A stretch of 64,000 nt of DNA from QHXQ01 sp036389395 (GTDB lineage Bacteria > Acidobacteriota > Blastocatellia > Pyrinomonadales > Pyrinomonadaceae): positions 9,427 through 73,426 of the forward strand of contig DASVPY010000087.1 in assembly GCA_036389395.1 (NCBI GenBank), written 5' to 3'. The translations under genes and the position numbers were made by a program. Of the stretch, positions 1-8,567 are shown piece after piece. Below the pieces are notes generated by a model. It worked only from the letters and a program-made list of their open reading frames with translations, was not told where the DNA came from and did not search any database. How positions within the stretch are numbered: position 1 is the first letter of the stretch; the number at the start of each line of letters is the position of its first letter.

Positions 1-1730
1 GCGACCTGCGCGCGCCCCGTCACGCCGCCCGGCGTCGGCGGCGCGAACGACAACGTGCCGAGTTGGCGGGCCGGATCGCCCGAACGCTCCGCTGTGTGTA
101 TCAGTGTGGCCGGCGCGGCGTTGACGCTCGCGGCGTCTTCCGTCCAGTAGGCTTCGACGTTGAAGGCGAGCGGAAGCGCCCAGGCGGTGATGTCGTAGAA
201 GCCGTAATCCTCGGCTTGCGCGTTGCGCCCGCGGCGCTGATTGCGCTCGAAGCGCGCGAGCTGTTCGCGCACAAACGCCGCGTCCTGCTCGGTGTTCGGC
301 TCAAGCAGGGCCTTGGCGAGCCGCTTCTGCGGCTGCGCCAGCTCGACGACGTAAGCGCCCGCCGGGAACTGGCGCGCTGACGTAGCGCCGCCGAAATAAT
401 CGTGCGCGCGCTCGGCGCGGAACGGTTCGCGCGCGACGCCGACCTCGATGCCGGCGCGCAACAGGTTTTCGACCAACTCGGCCGCACGCCCCGGATCGCG
501 CCCCGGCAAGATCACGAAGCGGCGCACGGGGCCGTTGCGTCCTTCCTCGACCGCGCTCTTGCGGAACTGATAATAGTCGCTCAAGCGTGCGGCGTGATTC
601 GCGGCGGCCGTGTCGAGCGTGGTCATCGAGGCGATGAAGTGTTTGGCGACGCCGGAGCGCAGGGTGACGATGGTGTCGTCGTCGCGCCGCCAGGCGAGGC
701 CCTTCGTGCCGCCGCCGTCGGTCTCGTAGGTCATGCCGGTCGCGCCGTTCAAGGCCGGCCAGGAGTCCCAGTAGCCGGGGTAGAAGAGGTCGTACACGTC
801 GCGGACGTAGAAGTCCCAGTTGCGCTGATCGAACTGCGCGGCGTTGGCGCGGCCGAAGGCTGTCAGCCAACGCTGCGTCTGTTCGGGCGGCAGGTTTGGG
901 TTGATCGGCAGCGCCGCGGGCGGGAAGAAGAACTGCGAGGGCTGCCCGTGGTGATCGACCGAGACTTGCGGATGCCACTCCAAAAAGGCGCGCTGCATGT
1001 TGCGCGTCTCGACCTGGCTCGTGGCGATGTTGTCGCGGTTCAGGTCGAAGCGGTAGCGGTTCGAGCGCCCGTAGACCGACCAAGGTTCGCGGTGCTCGGC
1101 GGCGAGCGGTTCGGGGTTGCCGACCGCGACCGAGTTGTACCAGGTGACGAAACGCTCGTGCCCGTCCGGGTTCTCGCAGACGTTCACGAGCACGACGCAG
1201 TTCTTCAGGATGTCGAGCGTCGCCGGCTCCTGCGACGCGGCGAGTTGGTAGACGACCTGCATCATCGCCTCGAAGGAGGCCGACTCGTTGCCGTGGATCG
1301 TGTAGGCGAGCCAGACGGCGAGCGGCGTCTGGGCGAGCAGTTGTTGTGCGTCGGCGTCCGACACGTTGCGCGGGTCGCTCAGGCGCGCGAGGTTGGCTTT
1401 GATCTGGTCTATGCGTTGCAAGTTCTCCGGCGCGGTGATGACGACGACGTGCTGCATCCTGTGCTCGTTCGTCTCGCCGATGTCGGTCACGCGCACGCGG
1501 TCGGGTGCGGCGGCGGCGACGCGCTCCAACCAGCGTTCCATCGTGGCGTAGTTGGTGTGGAACGCGCCCACGTCGAAGTGCGTGACGGCCTGCGGGCGGG
1601 GCACTTCGGCGCGGTAGGGGCCGCGGGCGTAGAAGTCGAAGCGCGCGTCGTCGCGCTGGGCGAAGGCGTCGGGCGCGGACGCGAGCAGGCACAGCAGGAC
1701 GAGCGCGAGGCGGCGGCCGGACTTGGGCAT
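1..1730 (-). CDS. Secreted M14-family zinc carboxypeptidase (3' end cut by window edge)
   Basis: 576 codons are visible from an ATG at 1730; the C-terminus lies outside the window. Residues 1-25 look like a signal peptide (basic start, LALVLLCLLASAPDAFAQ). The M14 zinc site is visible as H146-G-N-E149 (HxxE) in AYTIHGNESASFE, followed by the typical DLNRDN segment near residue 240 and HHGQPSQFFFPP, with ETDGGGTKGLAWRR further on. This family hydrolyses C-terminal residues from peptides; the long architecture resembles the roughly 850-residue secreted M14 proteins common in Acidobacteriota. A good promoter lies just upstream (1775-1804). The much longer arginine-rich frames over the same DNA are shadows. 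Substrate is unknown. Confidence 0.88.
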   Translation of the reverse strand, partial: MPKSGRRLALVLLCLLASAPDAFAQRDDARFDFYARGPYRAEVPRPQAVTHFDVGAFHTNYATMERWLERVAAAAPDRVRVTDIGETNEHRMQHVVVITAPENLQRIDQIKANLARLSDPRNVSDADAQQLLAQTPLAVWLAYTIHGNESASFEAMMQVVYQLAASQEPATLDILKNCVVLVNVCENPDGHERFVTWYNSVAVGNPEPLAAEHREPWSVYGRSNRYRFDLNRDNIATSQVETRNMQRAFLEWHPQVSVDHHGQPSQFFFPPAALPINPNLPPEQTQRWLTAFGRANAAQFDQRNWDFYVRDVYDLFYPGYWDSWPALNGATGMTYETDGGGTKGLAWRRDDDTIVTLRSGVAKHFIASMTTLDTAAANHAARLSDYYQFRKSAVEEGRNGPVRRFVILPGRDPGRAAELVENLLRAGIEVGVAREPFRAERAHDYFGGATSARQFPAGAYVVELAQPQKRLAKALLEPNTEQDAAFVREQLARFERNQRRGRNAQAEDYGFYDITAWALPLAFNVEAYWTEDAASVNAAPATLIHTAERSGDPARQLGTLSFAPPTPGGVTGRAQV

Positions 1731-1774
1731 GTGGCTGGTAAACTCTCTTCAGTCTGGGATGCGTTAGCGCGGCG

Positions 1775-1804
1775 ATATTAACGCGCCGCCCGCGCCCGAC
1801 TCAA
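1775..1804 (-). promoter_or_regulatory. Sigma70-type promoter for the M14 peptidase
   Basis: On the minus strand TTGAGT is followed by an 18-nt spacer and TAATAT, about 45 nt upstream of the ATG at 1730. It is an AT-rich patch in otherwise very GC-rich DNA. Confidence 0.5.
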
Positions 1805-1836
1805 ATCCGCGCCGCCGTTCGGGAGGAGGAGTTGTT

Positions 1837-2085
1837 GTGAAGGAAGAGTTCGGAGACGTGCGGGACGAGTTTCGAGACGACGTGTCGGACGGGCCGCGCG
1901 GGGGCGCGTGCCCGCGTTGCGGCGCGGCGCGGCTGCGCGCGTGGGCGGAGTTGACGGAAGCGGAGCGCGAGGTCGTGCGCCGCCTGCCGGCCTCGGCCGA
2001 CGCGCCGCTCGCCGAGCGCGCCGCCGGCCGCCGCTGGTGCACACGCTGCTGGCACGAAGCGGCCGACGCGCCGCGAACAGCTTAA
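1837..2085 (+). CDS. Small zinc-ribbon protein, 82 aa
   Basis: GTG start at 1837 preceded by a strong Shine-Dalgarno GGAGGAGG at 1822-1829, about 7 nt before the start. The protein has two zinc-knuckle pairs, CPRC near residues 25-28 and CTRC near 68-71, spaced by an acidic/arginine-rich helix (WAELTEAEREVVRRL). Such small double-CxxC proteins usually bind one zinc ion and mediate protein or nucleic-acid contacts; no specific function can be assigned. It is divergent from the M14 gene and may share the intergenic promoter region. The excellent ribosome site and the paired cysteines argue that it is a real gene despite its size. Confidence 0.7.
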   Translation: MKEEFGDVRDEFRDDVSDGPRGGACPRCGAARLRAWAELTEAEREVVRRLPASADAPLAERAAGRRWCTRCWHEAADAPRTA

Positions 2086-2120
2086 GAGTGGTCGGGGGTT
2101 TGCGGTAACGCGCGGCCGGT

Positions 2121-2203
2121 GGAGACACAGAGGGCACAGTAAAGACTCTGTGTCTCCTCTGTGCCCCTGTGTTGATCTTTCCGCCGGCTAGACTCAACCG
2201 CAA
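2121..2203. repeat. Type A palindromic intergenic repeat
   Basis: Words of the form GACACAGAGGGCACAG are followed, after a short loop, by their inverse CTGTGTCTCCTCTGTGCCCCTGTGTT; the flank ends in ACTCAACCGCAA (2192-2203), a block also found beside the type A copies at 46334 and 59856. Confidence 0.8.
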
Positions 2204-2209
2204 GACGAT

Positions 2210-2302
2210 CTAAGGCTGGTAGTGGTTTAGAAATTCGTCCACGGTGTAGAGCGTGCCGCGCGGGCCGTAGCCCATCCAGTAGTCGGCCGCTTGGCGCGGT
2301 AC
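2210..2302 (-). pseudogene. Orphan 3' tail of a lost gene
   Basis: The minus strand encodes a protein-like 30-residue tail containing YWMGYGPRGTLYTVDEF and ending HYQP-stop at 2210. Directly upstream in the same frame is a stop codon (TAG at 2303-2305), at the point where the DNA switches from GC-rich to the AT-richer island. I read it as the surviving C-terminus of a gene truncated when the island arrived. The parent family is not recognised. Confidence 0.45.
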
Positions 2303-2324
2303 CTAGCAGCCTGCACCCGGCTTC

Positions 2325-3257
2325 CTATTTCCGAACATTGCTCAGCTTTGCCTGAGTCACTTCGATTCGGAAATCGGGTGCTGAGGTATTATGTCTACTC
2401 CGGATGTTCCGATGGAAGAGCCATGAAGCACTCTTTAAGCTGCTCCAGCCTGTTAATATCGGAAAGTCTCCGTATTGGGTCTGAATATGATCTACGTCGC
2501 CGTTGCCATCTGCTACCCACATGGATCTAAACGTAGCGAACGGGTAATTCATACTGTAGTCAACTTTCACCGATACGGCCGCGTGTAGGCGGTCGACGGA
2601 GGGGCATAGCTGTGCGCTGCCGCCTCCTCTATAGGTCAGCTTAAGGCATTGGGTGGAAGGGTTGAAATCAACCTCCTGAATATCAACATAAGGGCGCTGC
2701 GTGGGAGCAGCCGGGCCGATGACAATCGAACTGCCGAAACAAACGTCCGCCCGTCCGAGTGGCGGATGTGGCTTGAGCCGCATATTCCCATCCTCGTATA
2801 AGACCATGAATTGAGGCCAGGATGCCTCGCCCTCAATCTTCTTCGACAAAATTAGCCAGTGCCCGATGGCCTCTGTGCCGTTCACTAATACCCTCATACT
2901 GTAGGGACGCCACCAGTTCGGCTCACTGCATACCTGCACCACATTGACACCGTCGTCCCAGACTGTCTGACAGAGAGTCGCGGTTTTAAGCGAACCCAGT
3001 ACAGCCATTAAGTTGCACCCGGAAAAATCGGCCGCACAGTTATCATCTCCGACTTCAAACGCCGGGTGTTCGGCTACCACTCTGAAACTATTTACAGACT
3101 GAGAGTAAAGGCTAACATTCACATTGTCCTCTTCCGCGCAAGACGACGCGTAAGAGCGGTTTACAGCTACAGGACTTTTCCAAGCAGCCCTTGCCGTACA
3201 ACATGAAGAATAAATAATCACATGTATAAGCAGGATAATAAAACTACACCTTCTCAT
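2325..3257 (-). CDS. Secreted hypothetical protein, 310 aa, in AT-richer island
   Basis: The ATG at 3257 is chosen because it is preceded by AAAGGAGAT at good spacing and begins a clear signal peptide (MRRCSFIILLIHVIIYSSC, then CTARA); the frame is open 32 codons further upstream but without such signals. The mature part is rich in Cys, Trp and Val, with at least eight cysteines, suggesting a disulfide-bonded extracellular domain. No catalytic motif or family is recognised. Base composition is clearly lower in GC than in flanking genes and codon choice is relaxed, consistent with recent acquisition. A promoter is visible at 3384-3412. Downstream, only 22 bp away, is the truncated tail of another gene. 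Function unknown. Confidence 0.7.
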   Translation of the reverse strand: MRRCSFIILLIHVIIYSSCCTARAAWKSPVAVNRSYASSCAEEDNVNVSLYSQSVNSFRVVAEHPAFEVGDDNCAADFSGCNLMAVLGSLKTATLCQTVWDDGVNVVQVCSEPNWWRPYSMRVLVNGTEAIGHWLILSKKIEGEASWPQFMVLYEDGNMRLKPHPPLGRADVCFGSSIVIGPAAPTQRPYVDIQEVDFNPSTQCLKLTYRGGGSAQLCPSVDRLHAAVSVKVDYSMNYPFATFRSMWVADGNGDVDHIQTQYGDFPILTGWSSLKSASWLFHRNIRSRHNTSAPDFRIEVTQAKLSNVRK

Positions 3258-3383
3258 GCCACATCTCCTTTCATCCAGTCTAAGAGCCGGGGGCCGAGGC
3301 TGGAACCAACCATCACAGTAATTGAAGGAACGCTGACGAGACCAAGCTCGCACCGGCAGAAAAGCGAGGGTGAGATCGCAGTC

Positions 3384-3412
3384 ACAATATTACCGCCGGA
3401 ATACCATGTCAA
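3384..3412 (-). promoter_or_regulatory. Sigma70-type promoter for the secreted orphan
   Basis: Minus strand: consensus TTGACA, a 17-nt spacer, then TATTGT. The predicted transcript starts about 120 nt before the ATG at 3257. The rest of the 3258-3583 gap holds only a short GCCGCC-type inverted repeat near 3425-3445 and the return to GC-rich DNA around 3510; I see no gene in it. Confidence 0.55.
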
Positions 3413-3583
3413 TGTTTCGCTATGCCCGCCGCTTATGGGCGGCGCTGTATGACATCGGGCTTCAAGGCTCCGTGCGACGATGGTCTGGCATCTCGACTGC
3501 AAACCGCTACAACGCGCGGCGGCTGGCGAGGCGGCAAACCCCCGTCGCGCGGGCCGCCGGTCGGCCGCGCCGCACGTGTCGCT

Positions 3584-6500
3584 TCACGCCCCGGCCGTGA
3601 TGCGTTCGTAGGCGGTGCGGATCGCGTGCATGTGGGCGGCGACTTCGGCGAGCAGTTGTGCGACGGAGGCGCGGCGGGTGGCGCGCGCGAGGTCGGCGAG
3701 GAGCGGGTGGTCGGGCGCGGCGGGCAGGCGCGTGGAGCGGCCGGCGATGAGGCGCAGGTGGTGGTCGAGCGCGCGCAGGTTGGCGTAGCCGTCGGCGAGC
3801 GCGCCGTAGTCCGCTGCGGCGAGCGCGCCGTGCGCGCGCAGGCGCGCGAGCGTGGCGGCGGTCGAGCGGTCTGCGCCCTCGTCCGGCACGTCCGCGCGCA
3901 GTTGCAGGTAGCGCGTGGCGAAGTACACGTCGAGCATCCCGCCCGCGCCGAACTTGATGTCGAGACCGCGCGCGCCGCGCCCCGCCCGCTCGCGCTCCAA
4001 GCGTTCACGCACGCGCCGCGTCTCGGCGCGCAACGTCTCCGGCTCGCAACGCCGCGCCGCGTCGTGGACGGCCCGCCGCGCCGCGCGCTCGACCGCGCGC
4101 CCGAACTCAAGGTCGCCGCCCACCGCGCGCAGCTTCACGTAGGCCAGCCACTCCCACACGCCCGTGCGCGCGCTGAGGTATTCGACGAACGACTCCGCGC
4201 TGCGTACCAGCGGCCCCGCCTGCCCGTCCGGGCGCAGGCGCAAGTCCACGCGGTACAGATGACCTTCGCGCGTCGCGCTTGAGAGCGCCGCCGTCAGCAA
4301 CTCGCCGAGCCGCGCGTAAGCCTCGTCGCGCGTGCGCCCCGCGACGGGCGAGCGCGCCGCCGCGTCGTAGACGAGCACGAGGTCTAAGTCCGAGCCGTAG
4401 TCCATGCCGCCGCTGCCGAGCCGGCCCAAGCCGAGCACGGACAGGCGCGGCCCCGCCGCCAGGCCCCCCGTGCGCCGCGCCAGCTCGCGCCGCGCGACGA
4501 GCAGCGCGACGTTGATGCTCGCGGTCGCCAACTCCGTTTGCAGCCGGTTCGACTCGGCGAGCGGGAGCGCGCCCGCCGCGTCGCGCGCGCCGACCTCCAA
4601 CAGCAGACGCGCCCACGCGCGCCTGAGCGCCGACAACTCCGCCGCGAAACTCCGCTCCGCGTCCACCGCCGCGCTCAACCCCGCGCGGTAGTCGCGCGCC
4701 GCCGGGTCAACTTCGGCCACGCTCGCCAGCGCCGGCACGAGCGCCGGGTTACTCGTCAGCATCTCGCCCAAAAACTCCGACGCGCCGCACAGAGAGACGA
4801 GCACGTCCAACGCCTCTTCGGTGAGACTGATCTCAGCCTCCGTCTTATCGAGCGACGCGGCGACGCGCGCCGCCGACTGCAACGCACGCCGCGGGTTCAA
4901 CGCCGCACGCGCCGCCGCCCACACGCGCCCCGCCACCTGCGCCTCATCGGACGCCCTCCCAGCGCCACTCCCATCAACCGCCCCCAAGTGCGCCGCGAAC
5001 ACACGCGCCGCCGCCCACAACGCCCCCGACTCCGCCACGCCCTCCGGCAACGACGCAAGTTCAACGCCCGAACCCGCCGACGATGAAACCGCCTCCGTCG
5101 CTGACGCTGCTTCTGTCGCCGCGTCCTCTTCCGTCGGTTCGGTCGCCGAAGTGATCTTCGTCGCGTTGATCGTCATCGTGGCCGCATCTTCGTCCTCTTG
5201 TCCGAAGATGCGCGCGAAGGCGGCGTGGACGTGGGCGGTGTGCTGGGCGAGGGCTTGATCGAAGGCGGCGCGCGCCTGTGCGTCCGCGCCCGCGAAGCCC
5301 ATGCGGCGGGCGACGAGTGTGCGGCGTGCGGGGTCGTCGGGCACGGCGTGCGTCTGTAGCCCGTGCTCCATTTGCAGGCGGTGTTCGAGCGTGCGCAGGA
5401 AGTCGTAGGCGTCGGAGAGTTCGGTGCGCTCGCGCGCGGTGATGAGGTCGCGGTCGGCCAGGCGACCCAGGCTGATGAGCGTGTGCGGCGCGTGCAGCCA
5501 GGGGTCGCGCGCGCCGTGCGCGAGCTGAAGCGCCTGCGCGATGAACTCGATCTCGCGTATGCCGCCGCGGCCGAGCTTGACGTTGTAGCCGCGCGCCTCG
5601 CCGCCGTGCTGCCGGTCGATCTTCTGCTTGGCGAGCCGCACGTTGCGGAGCGCCTGCGCGGCCGTGCCCGCGTGCCCGTAGACGCGCGCCCGCACGCCCT
5701 CGGCGAAGCGCGCGTACAGCGCCGCCGCGCCCGCCGCGGCGCGCGCGCGGATCAGGGCTTGCAACTCCCACGCCTGCGCCGTCGCGCGGTAGTAGCGCAG
5801 GGCCTCGGCGAGCGAGACGCTCAATGCGCCGTCGCGCCCGTGCGGGCGCAGGCGCAAGTCCACGCGGTAGGCCGCACCCTCGCCGGTCGGCTCGCCCACG
5901 GTGCGCGCGACGCGCTCGGCCAGGCGGTTGAAATACTCGCGGTTGCTGGTCGCGCCGCGCGCGCCCGCGCCCGAAGTCTCGCCGTCGTCCGAGTAGAGGA
6001 ACAGGAGGTCTATGTCCGACGCGTAGTTCAGCTCGCGCGAGCCGAGCTTGCCGAGCGCGACGACGCAGAAGGCGGCCCGCGTCTTGCGCCCGCGCTCGTC
6101 CACGCACAGCGGCGGGCCGTAATGGTTGTCCAACTCTTGGCGCGCGAGGTCGAGCGCGTAGGCGAGCGCCGCGTCGGCCAGGTTCGAGAGTTCTTCGGTC
6201 GTCTCGACGACGGCGTGGCGGCGGCGTATGTCGTGCAGATAGATGCGCAGCAGCTCGCGGCGGCGGAAGCGCGCGAGGCGCGTCTGCGGGTCGAGCCGCG
6301 TGTGCGTGAGGGCGAAGCGCGCGAGCGACTCGGCCAACTCTTCGGTCGTGCGGACGTGCGTGTCGGCGCGTTCGCGCGCGAGCCAGGCAAGGTACTCGTG
6401 GTTCTGCGCGAGCGTGGTGGCGAGCAGAGGACTCCAGGCGGCGAGCGCGAGTGCGTCGGCGCACAGGCCTTCGTCGCGCGCGAGGCGTTGGGCGGCGCGG

Positions 6501-6598
6501 GCGTCGTCCGCCGCGAGCTGCTCGTAGAAGCGGAGGGCGGCGGCCGGGTCGGGCAGGTCGCGCGCGCGCGCCTCGATCTTTTCGTCCACGCGGGCCAA
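3584..6598 (-). CDS. glnE: Bifunctional glutamine synthetase adenylyltransferase/deadenylase
   Basis: 1004 residues, close to the usual size of GlnE. Two nucleotidyltransferase domains are visible: ALGKLGSRELNYASDIDLLF near residues 185-205, and LGLGRLGSGGMDYGSDLDL near 720-745. Each is followed by a GlnD_UR-like helical part, with KLGRGGIREIEF in the first half and KFGAGGMLDVYF in the second. GlnE adds or removes AMP on a tyrosine of dodecameric glutamine synthetase according to nitrogen status; glnA lies about 4 kb away on the same strand with the target tyrosine intact. The linker between the halves (about 455-520) is unusually low-complexity, rich in Thr, Glu and Ala. The start is uncertain: the frame opens at TTG 6598 and a GTG follows at 6589; no good ribosome site is seen. 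Confidence 0.96.
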   Translation of the reverse strand: MARVDEKIEARARDLPDPAAALRFYEQLAADDARAAQRLARDEGLCADALALAAWSPLLATTLAQNHEYLAWLARERADTHVRTTEELAESLARFALTHTRLDPQTRLARFRRRELLRIYLHDIRRRHAVVETTEELSNLADAALAYALDLARQELDNHYGPPLCVDERGRKTRAAFCVVALGKLGSRELNYASDIDLLFLYSDDGETSGAGARGATSNREYFNRLAERVARTVGEPTGEGAAYRVDLRLRPHGRDGALSVSLAEALRYYRATAQAWELQALIRARAAAGAAALYARFAEGVRARVYGHAGTAAQALRNVRLAKQKIDRQHGGEARGYNVKLGRGGIREIEFIAQALQLAHGARDPWLHAPHTLISLGRLADRDLITARERTELSDAYDFLRTLEHRLQMEHGLQTHAVPDDPARRTLVARRMGFAGADAQARAAFDQALAQHTAHVHAAFARIFGQEDEDAATMTINATKITSATEPTEEDAATEAASATEAVSSSAGSGVELASLPEGVAESGALWAAARVFAAHLGAVDGSGAGRASDEAQVAGRVWAAARAALNPRRALQSAARVAASLDKTEAEISLTEEALDVLVSLCGASEFLGEMLTSNPALVPALASVAEVDPAARDYRAGLSAAVDAERSFAAELSALRRAWARLLLEVGARDAAGALPLAESNRLQTELATASINVALLVARRELARRTGGLAAGPRLSVLGLGRLGSGGMDYGSDLDLVLVYDAAARSPVAGRTRDEAYARLGELLTAALSSATREGHLYRVDLRLRPDGQAGPLVRSAESFVEYLSARTGVWEWLAYVKLRAVGGDLEFGRAVERAARRAVHDAARRCEPETLRAETRRVRERLERERAGRGARGLDIKFGAGGMLDVYFATRYLQLRADVPDEGADRSTAATLARLRAHGALAAADYGALADGYANLRALDHHLRLIAGRSTRLPAAPDHPLLADLARATRRASVAQLLAEVAAHMHAIRTAYERITAGA

Positions 6599-6670
6599 GG
6601 CGCGTCTATCTTACGCGCCCGGCGCGCGCCGATGCCAGAGGCACGCGGACGGAAGATGACAGACCCGCTG

Positions 6671-6769
6671 CCTCTGCGTCCTTTGCGGCGCTGCTTGGCG
6701 GCCTTTGCGGTTAAGTCTTAAAGCTCTAACCGCAAAGGTCGCAGAGAGGGCCGCGAAGGCCGCGAAGGG
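6671..6769. repeat. Type B palindromic repeat (CCTTTGCGGTTAAG family)
   Basis: GTCCTTTGCGG and CCTTTGCGGTTAAG words are followed by their inverse CTAACCGCAAAGG and further GCGAAGG words. It sits just upstream of glnE. Related copies are at 22893-22986 and 45153-45250. Confidence 0.8.
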
Positions 6770-6787
6770 TTGAGCCGGATCGTCGTG

Positions 6788-6881
6788 CTAGAAGCCATCT
6801 CATAAATATGTGCCGCCTGCTTTTGAGCCAATGTTTATGCGCCTTTCAGAAACCAAAAGGTATTTATGAGATGGCTTCTAG
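6788..6881. mobile_element. MITE-like element with perfect 21-bp terminal inverted repeats
   Basis: The left end CTAGAAGCCATCTCATAAA.. (6788-6808) and right end ..TTTATGAGATGGCTTCTAG (6861-6881) are exact inverse complements over 21 bp, separated by 52 bp with no coding capacity. The GAGATGGCTTCTA terminus resembles ends of IS5/IS630-type insertion sequences as I remember them. If the element proper begins at GAAGCC, it is flanked by TA on both sides, which would fit a TA target duplication. The AT content contrasts with its surroundings. Confidence 0.7.
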
Positions 6882-6910
6882 TAATTTTCAGGCGGCGGCT
6901 TGAAAAATAC

Positions 6911-6939
6911 TTGCAAGGCGGGGTGAAACTGAATATAGT
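6911..6939 (+). promoter_or_regulatory. Sigma70-type promoter upstream of the subtilase
   Basis: TTGCAA (6911-6916), 17-nt spacer, TATAGT (6934-6939). It is the best promoter match between the MITE and the protease and predicts a leader of about 305 nt before the ATG at 7254. Confidence 0.6.
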
Positions 6940-7039
6940 GCCGGCCTCACCGGACGCGGTCGGCTGTTGGGGCAGTCCTTGCGACCTTGCGTCCGCCCCG
7001 TTTTGCATTCATCTCTAACGACTTGAGTTAAGGCCGCGG

Positions 7040-7085
7040 ACAGACCGGGCGGGACGGCGGCGGAGCCGTCCTGCCGGGTCGGTCT
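7040..7085 (+). other. Strong hairpin in the long leader of the subtilase
   Basis: A 20-nt arm containing CCGGGCGGGACGGC pairs with GCCGTCCTGCCGGGTCGG across a six-base loop, with three mismatches. It lies inside the predicted 5' leader. No T-run follows, so it is not an ordinary intrinsic terminator. The rest of the 6599-7253 gap contains the repeats and promoter listed separately. Confidence 0.5.
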
Positions 7086-7253
7086 CGGAGACAGGGCGGC
7101 GCGTCCTTCTGCGACGCGCGCCCGAGCGGCCGCTCTGCGGGTTCCCTTTATGACCGGCTCTCCTACCTTCCGCGCGGGGCGTGTGTCATGCCGACGGGCG
7201 TGCCGCCGCCCCGCGTTCGCTGTCAACTCCTCAAGACACTTACAGGAGGCCCA

Positions 7254-8471
<1,218 letters not shown>

Positions 8472-8495
8472 CGGCACAGCAACGAGCCTAAGCAA

Positions 8496-8534
8496 GACGC
8501 CCGCCGTTTCGCTTGAGAACGGCGGGCGTCTTTT
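8496..8534 (+). terminator. Intrinsic terminator after the subtilase
   Basis: Perfect 13-bp stem GACGCCCGCCGTT / AACGGCGGGCGTC with a 9-nt loop, followed by TTTT, 25 bp after the protease stop codon. Confidence 0.9.
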
Positions 8535-8567
8535 GGCGGCGGGTGATTGTGCGTTTCCGGCAAAATC

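Noticed and set aside
301..1781. Long open frames on both strands across the M14 gene and similar ones across most genes
   Set aside because: They are arginine/alanine-rich shadows caused by very high GC; the true frames show motifs, signal peptides and ribosome sites.
2121..2203. Word-like palindromes as intrinsic terminators only
   Set aside because: Most lack T-runs, occur in tandem as well as convergent gaps, and several sit next to separate real terminators.
6888..7226. 112-codon minus-strand ORF in the protease leader
   Set aside because: Composition is Arg/Ala/Gly-rich with no motif, and it overlaps a promoter and hairpin.
6911..7253. Protease leader as 6S RNA or tmRNA
   Set aside because: I cannot find the tRNA-like end of tmRNA or the long open-bubble layout of 6S RNA.
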